Below are positions 12,201-24,941 of a stretch of DNA of 64,000 nucleotides, in pieces (the stretch's first letter is position 1; the number at the start of each line of letters is the position of its first letter). The DNA lies in the NCBI GenBank assembly GCA_917880885.1, contig OU862908.1:51605819-51669818 (forward strand). The letters run 5' to 3'. The stretch is from Limnephilus marmoratus (Eukaryota > Arthropoda > Insecta > Trichoptera > Limnephilidae). The notes beneath the pieces were generated by a model. The model was not told the origin of the DNA. It saw nothing but the letters and a program-made list of their open reading frames with translations, and searched no databases. Position numbers and translations under genes: made by a program.

Positions 12201-13025
12201 AAAAATGTTCCAAATTAATCCAAAAAACAGAGTCAATACCTTGTTGATTTAATTCACGAATATAAAAAGGTATGAATGTATTATATGTGAACTGAGGAAT
12301 GAATAGTTGATGATTTAAAACCTGATGATTTTACGAGCTTGAATGGTCAACAGTGTTATTATATGATCGCTATTTAACAAGTTCTCTTAATATGAAAGCA
12401 ACATAAATGAAATTCGAACAATGAATAAAAAATAGAAAACTCTGTTAGATTCTGAAATCTCCGAAAAATAGACCGTGAACAGCAAGTCAAGTATAAATTA
12501 ATTATTATTGTGGAATAAAAGTAATAAGTTCAAGGTCACGACAGACTTATTTTTATCTTCGTGTAAACATATAACTCTTAAATTAAAGTAATATCAGAAC
12601 TGAGATGTTTTTGAACAATAACAAAAAATAAATCGTGTACGTCTTTATATCTTTCCTGGCTCTCCGTCCAATTTCAATTCTGGCAAAACGTCGAGCGATT
12701 TTTCAATTTTCTGACAAATTCTTGGCAAGAAATGGTCAGTTTGTGTCCTTACAGTACTTACAGAAATTCTCTGTATGATCTGAACAGACATATTGGAACC
12801 ATCCGTTTACTTCTGCTTTCTGAAAACGGTTTCTTATCACAAATGTTCAGAACGTAAAATAATAAATATTTGAAAAATATTGAATATATAATACATAACG
12901 TTTTGTTTTTCTGTATCTCTATGTACAACGCGTTACTTTTTACGTTCCATCTTTACTTCTATGTACCATGAGTAAAACCTATTTATGTAAGCACTAAAAC
13001 ATAAAAAAGTGTAAATGTACCTATT
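9291..13025. other. Long AT-rich region, no gene found
   Basis: No domain, splice-bounded exon or known repeat was identified. A short CATATAC repeat lies at 11371-11392 and a G-rich patch at 10800-10860. This could be intronic. Confidence 0.45.
11371..11392. repeat. CATATAC short tandem repeat
   Basis: Three direct copies of CATATAC. Minor. Confidence 0.7.
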
Positions 13026-13072
13026 GAAAAGCCCATAAGGGCGTTAATGATTACTAAAAATTAAATAAAAAA
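13026..13072 (+). repeat. Retroposon 3' tail, AAGCCCAT...GGCG family
   Basis: GAAAAGCCCATAAGGGCG then TAATGATTACTAAAAATTAA and an AAATAAA-rich tail. Related to 1206 and 54801. Confidence 0.45.
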
Positions 13073-13939
13073 TTTAAAAAAATTATTTCTTTTGACAGCT
13101 TAACTGAACATTCAAAGGGTATGGAGGAAATGAAAAAAGGGTATAAAATTCTTAACGCCGGAAATAACCGTTCTATAGGTTTTATTAATAAAGAAAAAAT
13201 ATTTCCGTTTCATAGGTGATTGCGTGAATCGTCTCGATCGCTTATAATATATCGGTTATAATAAACATCCGCCCATATCTGATTTTCTGAAACCGATGTG
13301 CACAATGTTATCATATCAATCAAGTGAAGTAAACCAACAAGTAATACAACAAACTTATTTATTACCTACCCAAAGCAGATTAAACTAAATTTCGTATTAC
13401 AAAATCAAAATATTAAAAAATATTATGTTGGGAAGACCTTCGGAGTAAATCCCCCGAACCTTGGGTATGTTCCATTGAAACGCTCCCAGCATCCGTTGGC
13501 TATAATAGCCTGGCATTGTTTTCCCCAATTTGTATGACGGCGCAAGCCCCAGTCCGGACGCAGGCTCCTCCCGCGGCCGCAGCCTCATACGATATTCAGG
13601 GCCTGTAGGACCCGCCGAGATGAAGTCTAATCTGCGCGTCGCACACTGGGCCGGAGGACGAAATTACGAAAAACAATATCAAAGAGAAAAAAAAATACTC
13701 TCATCTTTCAGAAATTACTGGAGCAAAAATATAATACATTTGAAAATGATAGTATTCATAATAGTTCAAACTGCCCGGAGCAATGGGGCTGTATACACGT
13801 TGATAAAAGTAGGGATGGAAAAGAGATGAGGATGGAAGAGGAAGGGTGCCAAGTGCATACTAATTTTATTGACTTTCGTGAAAGATACTCCTCTTTAATT
13901 CGGTCGCAAATAGGCGTTTTACTCGCGAGCTTTCCGTAT

Positions 13940-14295
13940 GGAGCCATTCATTTATTACGTAAGACGAATTTTGCTAGTTTTCGACCCCCTCCCCCTATTA
14001 TAAGAAAAAAAAAGAATAGGCCGACCCCCTCCCCCCCCCTGTTTAATATTTATTACGTAAGAATCTAAAAAAAAATGAATACACGTTTGGTTTGTTATAT
14101 TGTTTATTTTTCAAAGTAACAATTTTTAGAAATGTTTATTTGTGCTCACAAAGGCACTAAAAATTTTAACTTTGCGCATTTTTGTTATCTTACGTAAGAA
14201 CTATCGAGACTCCTCCCACCCCTTGTAAGAAAAAATAAGATATGGTCGACCTCCCTTCCCCCCTAAATCGCCTTACGTAATAAATGAATGGCCTC
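13940..14295. mobile_element. Inverted-repeat element, TTTATTACGTAAG ends
   Basis: Ends GGAGCCATTCATTTATTACG and, inverted, GAGGCCATTCATTTATTACG (23 of 25 matching), flanked by TAT on both sides (13937-13939, 14296-14298). The interior has C-rich GACCCCCTCCCCC blocks near each arm and two further TTACGTAAG sites. A 3-bp target duplication and the end shape suggest PIF/Harbinger; a TA-only duplication (mariner) is the alternative. Confidence 0.78.
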
Positions 14296-15093
14296 TATGT
14301 TATTTCTCAGATATTTTAATTTGCTACCTTCGCTAAACGTATCCAAATAAGTAACGTTTTATTGTCGTAACAAAGTACACTTTTGCTCACTAAAACTAAA
14401 CGTTACACTAACTTGTAGATATAAACATAGTTTAATTAAATTTAAACACATAAAATTTAATCTGATCCACCTTAAAATAGTGTACTGATTTACTGAAGGC
14501 TAAATTAACTTGATAACCAAAATATAATACGTATTCTATGTAGGTGGTAGCGGCTGGTACAATTTTGTTTAAAGTTACCCCTTTCTCTACTAAGCTTGAT
14601 GGAGCTCCTCGTAAGATAGGATAAAATTCTGTCTAGGAGTTTCGCATTATTTAATAACAAATTTAAAAGAAAAAGATAAAAATAAAAATAACTTTTAAAA
14701 TTCATTAGTTTGTCTGATAAATAATTCAATATCTGGCAATCTGGCCCACTGTGCGGCAGTGGTAGGACGTAGATCGCAAGCTTTATATTTCCGTTACATA
14801 ATAAGAAAGTCGAGAGATAATTTAACTACTTACAGACAGACACACTCTACTGTTTTATTTGACATTAAGAAGAAAGCGAGGAACACGTCCAACTCGGGTA
14901 AGTCACGGAATACTGTACATGTGACTACTATCTCCTAGTAATTTCATGATTCCAGTCATGGATCTATCTACATCGCGTCACGTCGAATGAGATCCATTAC
15001 TAGAGACTAATTTTACTACCCAATTTCGCCCGAGATTTAAACACATCTTTTCATAAATGCACAATTAAATACAGAACAAACAATATGTCGGGC
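14296..15093. other. AT-rich spacer
   Basis: No gene or repeat recognised. Confidence 0.45.
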
Positions 15094-15319
15094 ACGATTT
15101 TAGATTTTCCGGGATAAAAGTATTTTCGTTATTTATTTTGGGGTGTTATGTCGTGTTGCGCTACCTCCTTCTTTAGCCAACGTTTCGGATAGCGTGACAG
15201 TATTCATCATCGACACATCTGCCCTGATGATGTGGACACTGTAACGCTGTTCGAAACGTTGACTAAAGAAGGAGGTAGCACAACACGGCATCACACCCCA
15301 AAAATAAATAACGAAAAAA
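15094..15319. repeat. Fold-back repeat with CTGA/GAAAC module, copy 2 (most complete)
   Basis: Both arms are present. Left: CGTTATTTATTTTGGGGTG, GTCGTGTTGCGCTACCTCC, TTCTTTAGCCAACGTTTCGG. Right: the inverse of each, ending CACCCCAAAAATAAATAACG. Between them is CTGCCCTGATGATG. Arms are about 80 bp. Each inner arm carries GAAACGTTG(G/A)C preceded by a short stem. Outside the left arm is GATTTTAGATTTTCCGG, matching the outer flank of the copies at 2.0 and 35.1 kb. Confidence 0.75.
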
Positions 15320-15557
15320 CAATAAAATAAAACACTTTTTTGTTTAAAACCACGAGATTTATTAATTTATGAACCGACCGGTTTCGCTTAACTTAAGCAT
15401 CTTCAATACTGGTACAAATTAATACAGTATTAATTTGCACCATAATTTACCAGTATTAATTTGTACCCTGAAGATGCTTAAGTTAAGCAAAACCTGTCGG
15501 TTCATAAATTAATAAATCTCCTGGTTTTAAACAAAAAAAGTATTTTATTTTATTATA
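15320..15557. repeat. Fold-back repeat with GCTTAA hairpin and GAAACCGGTCGG
   Basis: Left arm from TAAAACACTTTTTTGTTTAA through GAGATTTATTAATTTATGAA to ACCGACCGGTTTCGCTTAAC; right arm is the inverse, arms of about 85 bp with few mismatches. Each inner end reads CTGAAGATGCTTAAGTTAAG-C-(G/A)AAACC. The loop holds two more short inverted repeats of GTATTAATTTG(T/C)ACC. It abuts the previous element. Confidence 0.75.
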
Positions 15558-15614
15558 TATGTCAAACCATAAAGTGATTGCTTTCTACAATAATAATAAC
15601 GAAAAAACATTTAA

Positions 15615-15815
15615 ATTTTTATATTTTTTATATAATCAATAATATTATTATTAAATTAATAAAAACAGTTTATTTTTAAGTTTTTGATTTTGATAACGCC
15701 TTCAGAAGGCGAAACAGCTGTCACGCCTAATAATAATCACAGAGCAGAACTTGTTATATTAATTTAATAATAGGTAATATTATTGATTATATAAAATAAA
15801 ATAAAAATAAAAATG
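15615..15815. repeat. Fold-back repeat with GCCTTC hairpin and GAAACAGCTGTC
   Basis: Arms TATATAATCAATAATATTAT and its inverse near 15775-15795, about 40 bp each. The centre reads CGCCTTCAGAAGGCGAAACA followed by GCTGTCACGCC: a perfect CGCCTTC/GAAGGCG hairpin directly followed by AAAC. Third such element in 700 bp. Confidence 0.65.
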
Positions 15816-17954
15816 GAGTTCTACAAATTAAACTTGATAACAATTATTAAAAAAAACGAAAAAACAATATGTTGACTCTTTTGGCAGAAAAAAATGACTT
15901 TAATTTTTATTTTTTATTAATTACCTACAAAAGGGAGATAATGATGACATTTTAAGAGGGCATTACCAGAGAAAACCGGAAATACGTCATTTTCAAAAAA
16001 GTTTTTAGACGTATTGACTCTTTTCCACAAAAAATTATAAATGGATTTCGAAAGATTGTTCTTTTATCTAGCATTCGCATGTAATAAATTTTGAGAATTT
16101 TTTTAAATTTTTAGTATATTAAGGTTATTCCATAGGTCGTTGGCAGATTTGTTAAATTTTCAAAAAAGTTTTTGTATTATACCACACCCATTTCAAGTAA
16201 TATAATCATGCAGTAAAATAAATCAATACATTATCTAGCAAACGTATGTTTTAGAATTTTAATTTTAGTTTCAATAAAATCATTAAAAAATATGTACGTA
16301 CATGTGTTTCTTGACGAAAATTGGTCCATTTGTGTATTTATTTGCGCACTTACAAACTAATATATTTCAAATTTTTTTAACATTCTTATTAAATTTAGAC
16401 ATTATTGAAAAATGATAATTACTTATAATCAAAAAATAACTACAAAAAGTACACTATTTTAATAGTTTTATCATCACGCCTTTCAGCATTTTTGGATGAA
16501 GGTATTGGATTGAAATAAATTCGATATTGAGTTATAATTTTAAAAAGCTGGTACGGAGAATAATTAATCTTTCTCATTGTAACCGCCTTGCACGATCGGA
16601 AAAACAACCTTCGACGAAATGTGGATTTTCGTCCGCTGGCTGGTTAAACGCTCTTAAGAAGACATTTTTAAGTAATAACAGTTAGTTATTTTTATGATAA
16701 TTTCTTATGTCAAGATTTGATAGACTTAATATAGTTATTAATTGATTTAATTTTATTTTATTTCTAAAACTTATGATGGAAATTACTTTAGTTTTGTCAC
16801 ACGGATTTTGAAAACCGATTTGTCACACGGATTTTCAGATTATGGGAGACATAAATACGGACTCAACTCTTGAAGACAAAATAACTGATTTCATGAAAAG
16901 CAATTTTATGAAAATATCGAGAAAAGTTTGGGAAAACTTGATTGCGGACCATCAAGAAAAGTCATTGGTGCATTTCGTTGACAAAAGCTCAAAGTTAGAA
17001 GAAGGACTAAATGCAGAATGTCTTGCGAAATTGTTTGCATCCGAATGAAATAAAAGTTGGGAATTAAACCGTTAAAACTATGTGCAATTTTCTTTGAAAG
17101 CATTCTCTCAAAATGTCAAACCGTCGTAAAAAAATAATCTCTGTGTACAAAGGATGTTCAGGATTAAGGGAACAAGTTATTTAATTAAGCTGGGACACAC
17201 AATACTCGTATACAATTAAAGTAAGAAGTAAACTTTCTAAATTCCGTTGAAGGAATGAATGAACGCTAATAGTTGGTCCAGTAGAATAATTTAGAAAAGG
17301 TTCTCTCTTGTGGTGGTGTAAGCATCGTAGAACTACTGCGGAGTTAGAAACGGATAGTATAAAATATATCGAACCAATTTGAACCAATATCGGTGTGCAC
17401 AAGTGCATTTGAACGAGCACCCTTTAAAATGATTAGCCCGTACAGTATCTAGTTCTGGTCTAGGATGCTTTATTCACTTCAAGGATACGTTAATAAACAG
17501 ATCAGCAGCGTGTAAAGAGCAAATGACATTTGTACATACGCTCTGTGACTGTAACCCCAGAACGTTGGTACTTTTATTAATGGCCCGTACAAAGGGCCGC
17601 CCGTCACAGATACAGACAGTTCAAACGTCACTCGGTGGTGTATTTAAATGTGGAGACCTATCGCAACTCCTCAGCCCCCCATTCTGCGCGCGGAGATTTT
17701 ACAAATGTCTCGGCTAGAGAAGCGGGTGTGCTATTCAAATATAATAATATAATCGTCGTTAAAGTATATCAAACTCAGATTTCTTTTACGCCTCGAAAAT
17801 ATTATATTATATTGATTCATGAATAAAATATTTAACATATATAATATGATACCGCCACAGAGTAAGACGACAGTGGATACCGCCTAAGAATCTACCACAA
17901 GACAACGGAACCATTAAATTTCCATTTGAGAAGTGTAATGAAGTAAAAAGAAGT
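15816..17954. other. AT-rich spacer with one small open frame
   Basis: Apart from the frame at 16842 (listed), 17420-17720 is more GC-rich and open on the plus strand but has no recognisable domain. Confidence 0.35.
16842..17048 (+). CDS. Small open frame, 68 residues, doubtful
   Basis: Unrecognised. A possible splice acceptor (GGATTTTCAG at 16828-16837) lies 4 bases before the ATG, and AATAAA follows within 5 bases of the stop. The peptide is charged and helical-looking (many K, E, D; no membrane segment) with no known motif. Just upstream TTGTCACACGGATTTT is present twice. It could be a terminal exon, a short gene or chance. Evidence is compositional only. Confidence 0.2.
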   Translation: MGDINTDSTLEDKITDFMKSNFMKISRKVWENLIADHQEKSLVHFVDKSSKLEEGLNAECLAKLFASE

Positions 17955-18397
17955 GTTTTTTTTTACATTTGCTCCACATATAAAAACAGAAAAAAAACAT
18001 TAGACCCCGTCAACTTGGGGATGCTGTATGGTTTTTTTTTAAGGAACGGAAGGAGAGGAAGGAAAAAGGTGTGAAGTGTGGTTAGGAATCTGGAGGACAG
18101 TGTGTCAAAAGTGATGAACGTATGAATCCATTCTTCCAACTGCGGTGCAACGCGATGGGTCGAAGAGTTCGACTGGAGAGGTCAAAACCCCTCTCTCAAC
18201 CAATCCCTCCCGATCCGGCCTGCCAAGCATTTGGAGAATATACGCATCCGCCGCCAAGATTCGGACAAACCTCACCCCATGAACCCGGACACCCCTTAAC
18301 AGTCGTAGTCGTAGTCGTAGCGAACCATTTGGGGTGACCTATGGCAGAGGTGTTGGTTATGCAATAAATGGTTCCCGTGGCGCGGTATCCACAACCG
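17955..18397 (-). repeat. R1 repeat copy 3
   Basis: On the plus strand a T run and ACATTTGCTCCACA are followed by a diverged stretch lacking the hairpin, then TTTTTTTAAGGAACGGAAGG and the full body to GGTTCCCGTGGCGCGGTATC. Where other copies read CACCAAACGTAGCGAACC this one has AGTCGTAGTCGTAGTCGTAG, a GTAGTC expansion. Confidence 0.8.
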
Positions 18398-18627
18398 TTT
18401 CACAAATCAAAAATTAGTCGGGAAGAGCCTGCGCTAAAGCTGGTCACACAAGTACCCAATCTCTCACGAGCATGATACCCATTCGATTATTTTCCTCTCT
18501 GTACCAAATCATACAAAATCCAATATACCACAATAAAAAATTGTTATTTTTAATTTCATAAACTTGATATTAATTAATTATACTTCATAAATAATTTCTT
18601 TAAAAAAAAGTGATACCACCATACAAT

Positions 18628-18678
18628 GTTAATGGGGGCCTTAGCACGGGTAAGCCACCCGGTGAGGCCAACATTAAC
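18628..18678. repeat. Hairpin-forming short inverted repeat
   Basis: TGTTAATGGGGGCCT and AGGCCAACATTAACA pair across a GC-rich loop, 25 bp before SINE-B copy b. Possibly a small element end; function unknown. Confidence 0.5.
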
Positions 18679-18705
18679 AAATTATATTATAAAATGTAAA
18701 AAAAT

Positions 18706-18906
18706 GACTGGTCAGTGGTTGAGTGGGCATCGCGTTTGGGTCCCACCCGGACGTTCCGTGTTCGATTCCTCGGCTGGCTAAGTCCTCCACCACGACTCAA
18801 GCAACATTTTCGGCTTACTGTGGCGGTAGTAAGAGATTTTCAAAAATTGTCGGGTTATTCGTAACCCGGGAATGTTTATCTTTCTTTTTAAGAAAAAAAT
18901 ATAATA
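18706..18906 (+). repeat. SINE-B copy b
   Basis: GACTGGTCAGTGGTTGAGTG at the start, B box GTGTTCGATTCC, GGCTGGCTAAGTCCTCC, GGGTTATTCGTAACCCGGG and an A-rich end. The best preserved of the three copies. Confidence 0.85.
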
Positions 18907-21482
18907 ATGGATCAGAATAGGTGGGCGTTAACTAGAGATCTATTTATCGTTATTATTTTTAATTCGTAGAACCCAGTCTAATATTTTCCTAATGAAAATG
19001 TAAATCAAATTTAATAATGTTATTATTAAATTTACTCGTAGGTTTCTATTATAAAATACTAGCAGAATTTAAAATCATATACATAATAAAATTTGTTTGT
19101 ATTTAATAAATAAAAAAATAAAAAAAGTAGAGGAAATTTGAGCAAGAAATAAATTCTTTGTAGAAATATTTTCTAACAAAATTAAGGATTTTTTAAAAAT
19201 AAATATTAAGCCAACTAAACTGTTTTCAGAATGAAGAAAAAAAGTTTATCATAAGTTAGGCTTTTCCAAATAGAAAGATAAATAATTTAATGTATTTTCT
19301 CCGACGTACAAGAAAGTAAATGTAGAATTTGGGGATTTGAAAATATGTCTCGTGGGCGAAGGCTCCGCTACAAAAGTTTGTTGCAATCTATCTCGCTATA
19401 CGGGGGGATAAATTTGTCATTTCAAACTATGTACCTACCCACAAAGGTATCAAAAGTACACATATGTTCCCGTATGGTAAATACGTAAACCAAAGTAAGC
19501 TCGAATTTTGAAAACGAGAATATAATAGTCTGAAATTAATTCTTTGGGGTGTTTATTTTTTAAATTAAAGCTTTGGCGTAAACATAGCTAATAACATATT
19601 GTAAAGCGTAGTATGCAATGACAATGAGAAATGCAAGTGTCCAACATAAAATTATTTTTCACATTAAATGTATGATTGTGAATGAAGCAAGGAACGTGTG
19701 CCAATACCGAATTGTTTGGCGTTCCATCCCCTCTGCCTACCCCTTATAGTTTCAACGTCCTTCAACAGATTTCGTTAGTATAGTTAGTTATACGTAGTTT
19801 TGTAATGTCTCAAAAGATGCGAGTTAAATAGTTCCTTAGAAGAGTATCACCTATCGTCGGTCGTGTCTAACGTACGAACGGTTACGGTAATCGCCGAAGG
19901 TACATGGTAGATGGCTGGACTTCATTAGCGTCGAAAGTCCAGCCGCAAATAACTTAGGCTTCTACACAAACCAAGTAAACTTTATCACTGGGATTAAAGA
20001 ACACTACAGTTAGTTAACTTAAATTTAACTTGATAACATGCGACCGTTTCATATAACGCAATTTTACAAAATGTTGGTAACTACTATAACTACTTAGAAA
20101 AGAAGATTTTCAAATTCATAATAGGTATAAAAATAATGTAGACAATAAACTTCAATCCTTCGATACTTGATTGAAACTAGAATTATTTCTCACGCATCAA
20201 AACAGGGATGTTCAAAGAAAAACGATACAGAGAAGCTAACAAGTTTAGTGATGCAAGAAACAAGTACAGCTAGAATAGCTTGAGTCTAATAGAATTACAG
20301 TCTGTGGTGAATCAGAGACTAGATACTTCAACAATACATTTCTACGTATCATAAATTGTTTGTGTGACCCTATCAAAGTTATGTATTTATCGTAAATTCA
20401 AACCATTTGATCTAGTGTCTATAAATTCTTGACGTGATCCGCAAGGTGCAGAAGAGCACGTTATTTACGGCACAATCAAAAGCACATTGAAATTATTGTG
20501 GGAAAGGATTCGAAATAAATAAGCCAGATAAAGAAAATCAGTAAAGGGATGAGAAGACAAATGGTTCTGTCCGGAGAGCGAATGATAACTATTTATCTTG
20601 AAACGTAGGGTTTACTTATGAATTGAGATTACTTCGGCACTATTCTGGAGGAAACTATCCATTATTTTATATCTACGGTAAATAAAAGCAACGTAAACCC
20701 AAACATATTCAGAGGAACACGATACTCGTAGATACATTGCGCTCTGAACTAAGAGGTTGCCGGTTTGATTCCAAATTAGATTTTTTATGCAAAACAAGCG
20801 CATTTTGTCAAAGCTCGTACAATTTGAGGACCTTTCAAAAAACCGTTTCACTAAAATAGTAAAGAAAATTGATGAATAGAAGTCAAAGGAATTCAAAACA
20901 ACACGATAAAGTATGGTATAAAAGAGGCAAAAAATGAGAATTATGGAATTCTTTACATTACTAAAGCAGTTTTGGTTACAACCGTTCCCAAATAGCTTAA
21001 TAAACGGAATAGTGTTCTTTGTAAAAGCATAAATACGGTGTAAATATCCATTCAATTTCTGGTCACGATGGCACTAGCCCGTAAATAATCAAATGGCCGA
21101 TAAGAGTAGTAATAAATAATTTTAGGGTTTTTCTATCGCCCCTGGGGCCTTGACACGTGTACAAGTATTGTATAATTTCTGATGATCACACTGCCAACAA
21201 TGTTACACTTGTTATTATATTAACGGGGTGAAAAATTACCACCCATGTACTCAGCATGAACGATAAGTAAAGTTATTTGCAGCGATACTTTTCTTTATTT
21301 TTTTAAGTAGTTAGTTCAGAGGGTCTGTTAAACATATAGAAAAAAATCTTAACCATATTTAAATAATCTTTAAAACGGGTATTTAAAAGTTAGATTAAAC
21401 GAGTTTTTTATAAAATAAACGAGTTATTTGCATGAAAACAAATCACTTTATATACACCACTTATAATCAAAATTATCAACAC
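18907..21482. other. AT-rich region, no gene found
   Basis: A 147-residue open frame on the minus strand (20612-21055) is hydrophobic, AT-driven and without a domain. A weak tRNA-like fragment (GGTTGCCGGTTTGATTCC) lies at 20753-20770, but no A box is visible. Confidence 0.4.
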
Positions 21483-21515
21483 ATTTCGAAACCAAAGGTT
21501 CCTTTGTCAGGATAA
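21483..21515 (-). repeat. CTGA/GAAA hairpin module (isolated)
   Basis: The minus strand reads CCTGACAAAGGAACCTTTGG then TTTCGAAATGTG: an AAAGG/CCTTT hairpin between CTGA and GAAA. No long arms were seen around it. Confidence 0.45.
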
Positions 21516-22585
21516 AATTAAAATTTTGACAAAAAAAAACTCTGACAAAAGACAAACAAGTATTGACAATATCCTAATATCCCACCTTTAAATAATATAC
21601 AAGTTCAAAAAAACATTAAAAAGAGTGGTAATCAATTAATTAAATGAATCATAAAAAAAAACAATACAATGCAATAAAATATTATTAATATCTAATATTT
21701 TTTCGAATATTGAAAAAGAAGAGATTTATCTACAAATTTGCAGATGATGCAGGTCGTGAAAAGGTTCAGAATGTTAGAATGAAAAATTAAAGAAAGAAAA
21801 CAGAAGTCACATACTTGCAAAATAATAGAAAAGGATATTTTAAAGTGAATAAAACTTAGAAAATAGTATACGAAGAAGCATATCAGTAATATGATTTCGT
21901 ACACATTCTAAAATCTTTGTATTTTAGTTGAAACAGTTTTATCTTAAAAGGTTTGGAGAGATATCGAAATAAAGAAGGCCTGTCATGTATGACGTAGTTG
22001 AAAGAGAAAAATACAGACCAACGTGGGTGGTTAGATCTGTGTAATGCATGAATGGGGAAAGGCAAAATTTATATCTTCGTAAAATGTTATTTGAGGAGAA
22101 ATTGTGACGGCATGAAAGAATGATGTGTTTACAATACAATGTTTCTTAAGAAAGCTTTTTTCGTAAATAAATAAATGATATTATAACCGAAGTCCGCTAA
22201 ATGGGAGAAATGGCTTTAGCTAACTTAAACAGATATTCTGATTTGTAGTTAAGATTTTTACCCTCTTATGGAAATACATTAAGTTTATAACTATAAATTA
22301 AATAACCTTAAATTTCGTTCAATATATTATAATTTATCGGCGTATTTCGAAGGAGCACTTCTAAAAATTGCAATATATTATTATTTTTTGCGGTAATATA
22401 ATGAAAAATGAAAAACAATCACAAATAAATGTCCTAGGTAAGTTATTGTACATTAAATGTATGAAGCAAAATGTAAATATACTAACAACGGGACGAGCTG
22501 CCAGTATATCAGCACATATTAAAAAAATACCACCAACAGAAAATTCAATAAAAACCGTGAATTGCGGATCTAAGATTACATTACC
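21516..22585. other. AT-rich spacer
   Basis: No gene. The open frames at 21692-22139 on the minus strand are AT-driven and unrecognised. Confidence 0.4.
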
Positions 22586-23163
22586 CAACGATTATTTATT
22601 GTATTGTGTAAAATCTGTACTTAAGCTTTTGAGTACAGGAAATTATTTTTGAATGATATAATAAATTTATGAAATTTTATTGAAAGATGTCTAATAAAAT
22701 CATAAACGAGTCTAGTTTTTGCACTGATAATTCGTGGTGGAATTCCATTGTATTAGAATTTGAAATTAAAACACTTTTGTACTTTCTTCCACTAATTTAT
22801 ATTTCACCAGGACCGGTTTCATCTTATTACGGACATTTTCAGACTGGTAGTTGAAATTCTTATGCTCTAATTCTTATGCTAATTTTTAAGAATTTCAACT
22901 ACCAGTCTGAAAATGTCCGTAATAGGATGAAACCGGTCCTGGTGAAATATAAACTAGTGGAAGAAAGTACAAAAGTGTTTTAATTTCAAATTCTAATACA
23001 ATGGAATTCCACCACGAATTATCAGTGCAAAAACTAGACTCGTTTATGATTTTATTAGACATCTTTCAATAAAATTTCATAAATTTATTATATCATTCAA
23101 AAATAATTTCCTGTACTCAAAAGCTTAAGTACAGATTTTACACAATACAATAAATAATCGTTG
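22586..23163. repeat. 578-bp near-perfect palindrome
   Basis: Left arm 22586-22862 and right arm 22887-23163 are both 277 bp and almost identical when inverted; I counted only a few mismatches (e.g. AATAAGATG versus AATAGGATG). The loop is 24 bp. Each arm holds CTGAAAATGTCCGTAATA then GGATGAAACCGGTCC, the CTGA-hairpin-GAAAC module. The outer boundary is CAACGATTATTTATTGTATT and its inverse. Confidence 0.9.
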
Positions 23164-24941
23164 CTTTTTAAGTAACTAAAACTAAAATAACTTAACTTAG
23201 AATCTTATTGATCTGTTGAGCTTTTTGAAATTAACCTATCAAAAATAAGCAAATAGGCCAAGTTTTATATTATCAATAACTGTGACCGCAATGACCCACT
23301 ATTTTTCGGCCTTTTTGAAGAACGTTTTTGCTATTTTCATTGAGAATTAAGAGAATAAATTCACACAAAATAAATCCAAAACACAGCAAAAGCCGTACAG
23401 TAAAACATGAATTATGATATAGTATTACATGAATAAGGATTTGCAAATCACACCTTAAGCCGAAAACGCCATCAATTTGCTGCTTAATCATCACGTAAAG
23501 TTCAGAATTTGACTCCCTTGGGATCTCGCGCCTCGGCCTTTGCTTTGAACCCCAACCCCTTCTCGCTCTGTAAACACACACGGACAAATTGACTTTTAAC
23601 GGGCATTTTTTGCAAAACAGGCCATTTCCTGAGAACCATTTAACTTTAAATACCCAAGTTCAAACAAATTATAATAGCGGGATTAAAAAGAAAATCAAAA
23701 CATGTAAATATTTTTGTATAAAATCATATTTTGATACTTAAATGTCGAATGGAGCGTAATGCTGTAAACCCAGATGAAAATAAATATGCTAACACGTAAA
23801 AAGGGTTGAAAATATGCACGAGAACGAAACGCAGACAATGCTATTTTTTTACAGAATGGTCCGATTTCACGATAACATCACAATGACCTCTGAAAAAAAA
23901 ACAAATAAATCAGTGTTCAATTCACACGCGGTAGAAGTGGAACCTTCAGAAAACTAAAGTAGGCAAGAGTGGGGACTCTACGAAGCACCGCACAAAGATG
24001 AGACCGATTTTACTATCTCATTCTCTCGCAGGCTAAATCGTAAAGATGTATGTGTTTGTCTCTATTTAGTGTCCCTATTTTTCGTTTCATGGAGTTTCAA
24101 ATCAAAACGGTGCAAAAGAAGATTTCACTTCAAAAATCGTCGTCTCTGTGAACATAATATTATCACATAATAGGTAAGTAAGAATACAGAGATTCTTGCT
24201 TGTGTAGTGGAGTGCTGTTTTGGGCTATTGTGAGGGAAGAGGGGACTGCATCCAGTTTGATGCTTGTTCGTTATACTAGCGGTGTGCACACATGATGGCT
24301 AGCTTGACTAGGAACCAGAAGCCCATATTATGAAACAGGAAAAGCAGTACACAGGAATAGCAGCAAGGTCGGGAGAGCGGGACTCCTTGTAGGGCAACAT
24401 AACTGGATACCATATATGGGATGTTACCACAGAGTCTGGTGGTGAGTCATTTGGCCAGGCATTCCTTGCGCAGGTCACCCCTGCCTCCTGTCTTCTGCCT
24501 TCCGCGAAGAGGAAGCTAAAAGATCCATTCAATCAAAACCACCGTTCCAGCTGGTAGACTAAAATAACTTAATTAAAAAACTTTATTGACAACGATAAAC
24601 TTTTTGTACGTAAAATGGGTTGCAGTGCCGGCAAAGAGCAGTGGCTATGGAAACTGAAAAAGCTTTCAGAAATTTTGTATAACAGAGAAACTAGGAAATT
24701 GGGGGCACTAATTACATACAGAAATAAAGCGTTTTTCAAATGGCTTTATCCACGAAGATAATTTTTAAAATGTTAATAATGTGAATGAAATTAGTGGATA
24801 ATAATTCAGTGGGTACCGCTAGGTTAAAGAAAAATTGATCTGCTTATTACATTTTTCCACCTGCAAACAACCACCTTATTTTTATACGGGAAAGGCATTG
24901 TAAGTGCTAAATCTCCCACTAGGTGGCGTAGAGACAAATTA
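23164..24941. other. Spacer, no gene recognised
   Basis: 24180-24540 is GC-richer and has a 74-residue open frame on the minus strand without known domain. Otherwise AT-rich. Confidence 0.4.

Noticed and set aside
20700..20790. tRNA or SINE head near GGTTGCCGGTTTGATTCC
   Set aside because: A B-box-like match alone, without A box or clover-leaf pairing.
20612..21055. 147-residue open frame on the minus strand
   Set aside because: AT-driven composition, many F, I, C, no domain, no splice or promoter context.
24308..24532. GC-richer 74-residue frame as an exon
   Set aside because: No domain and no convincing splice sites.
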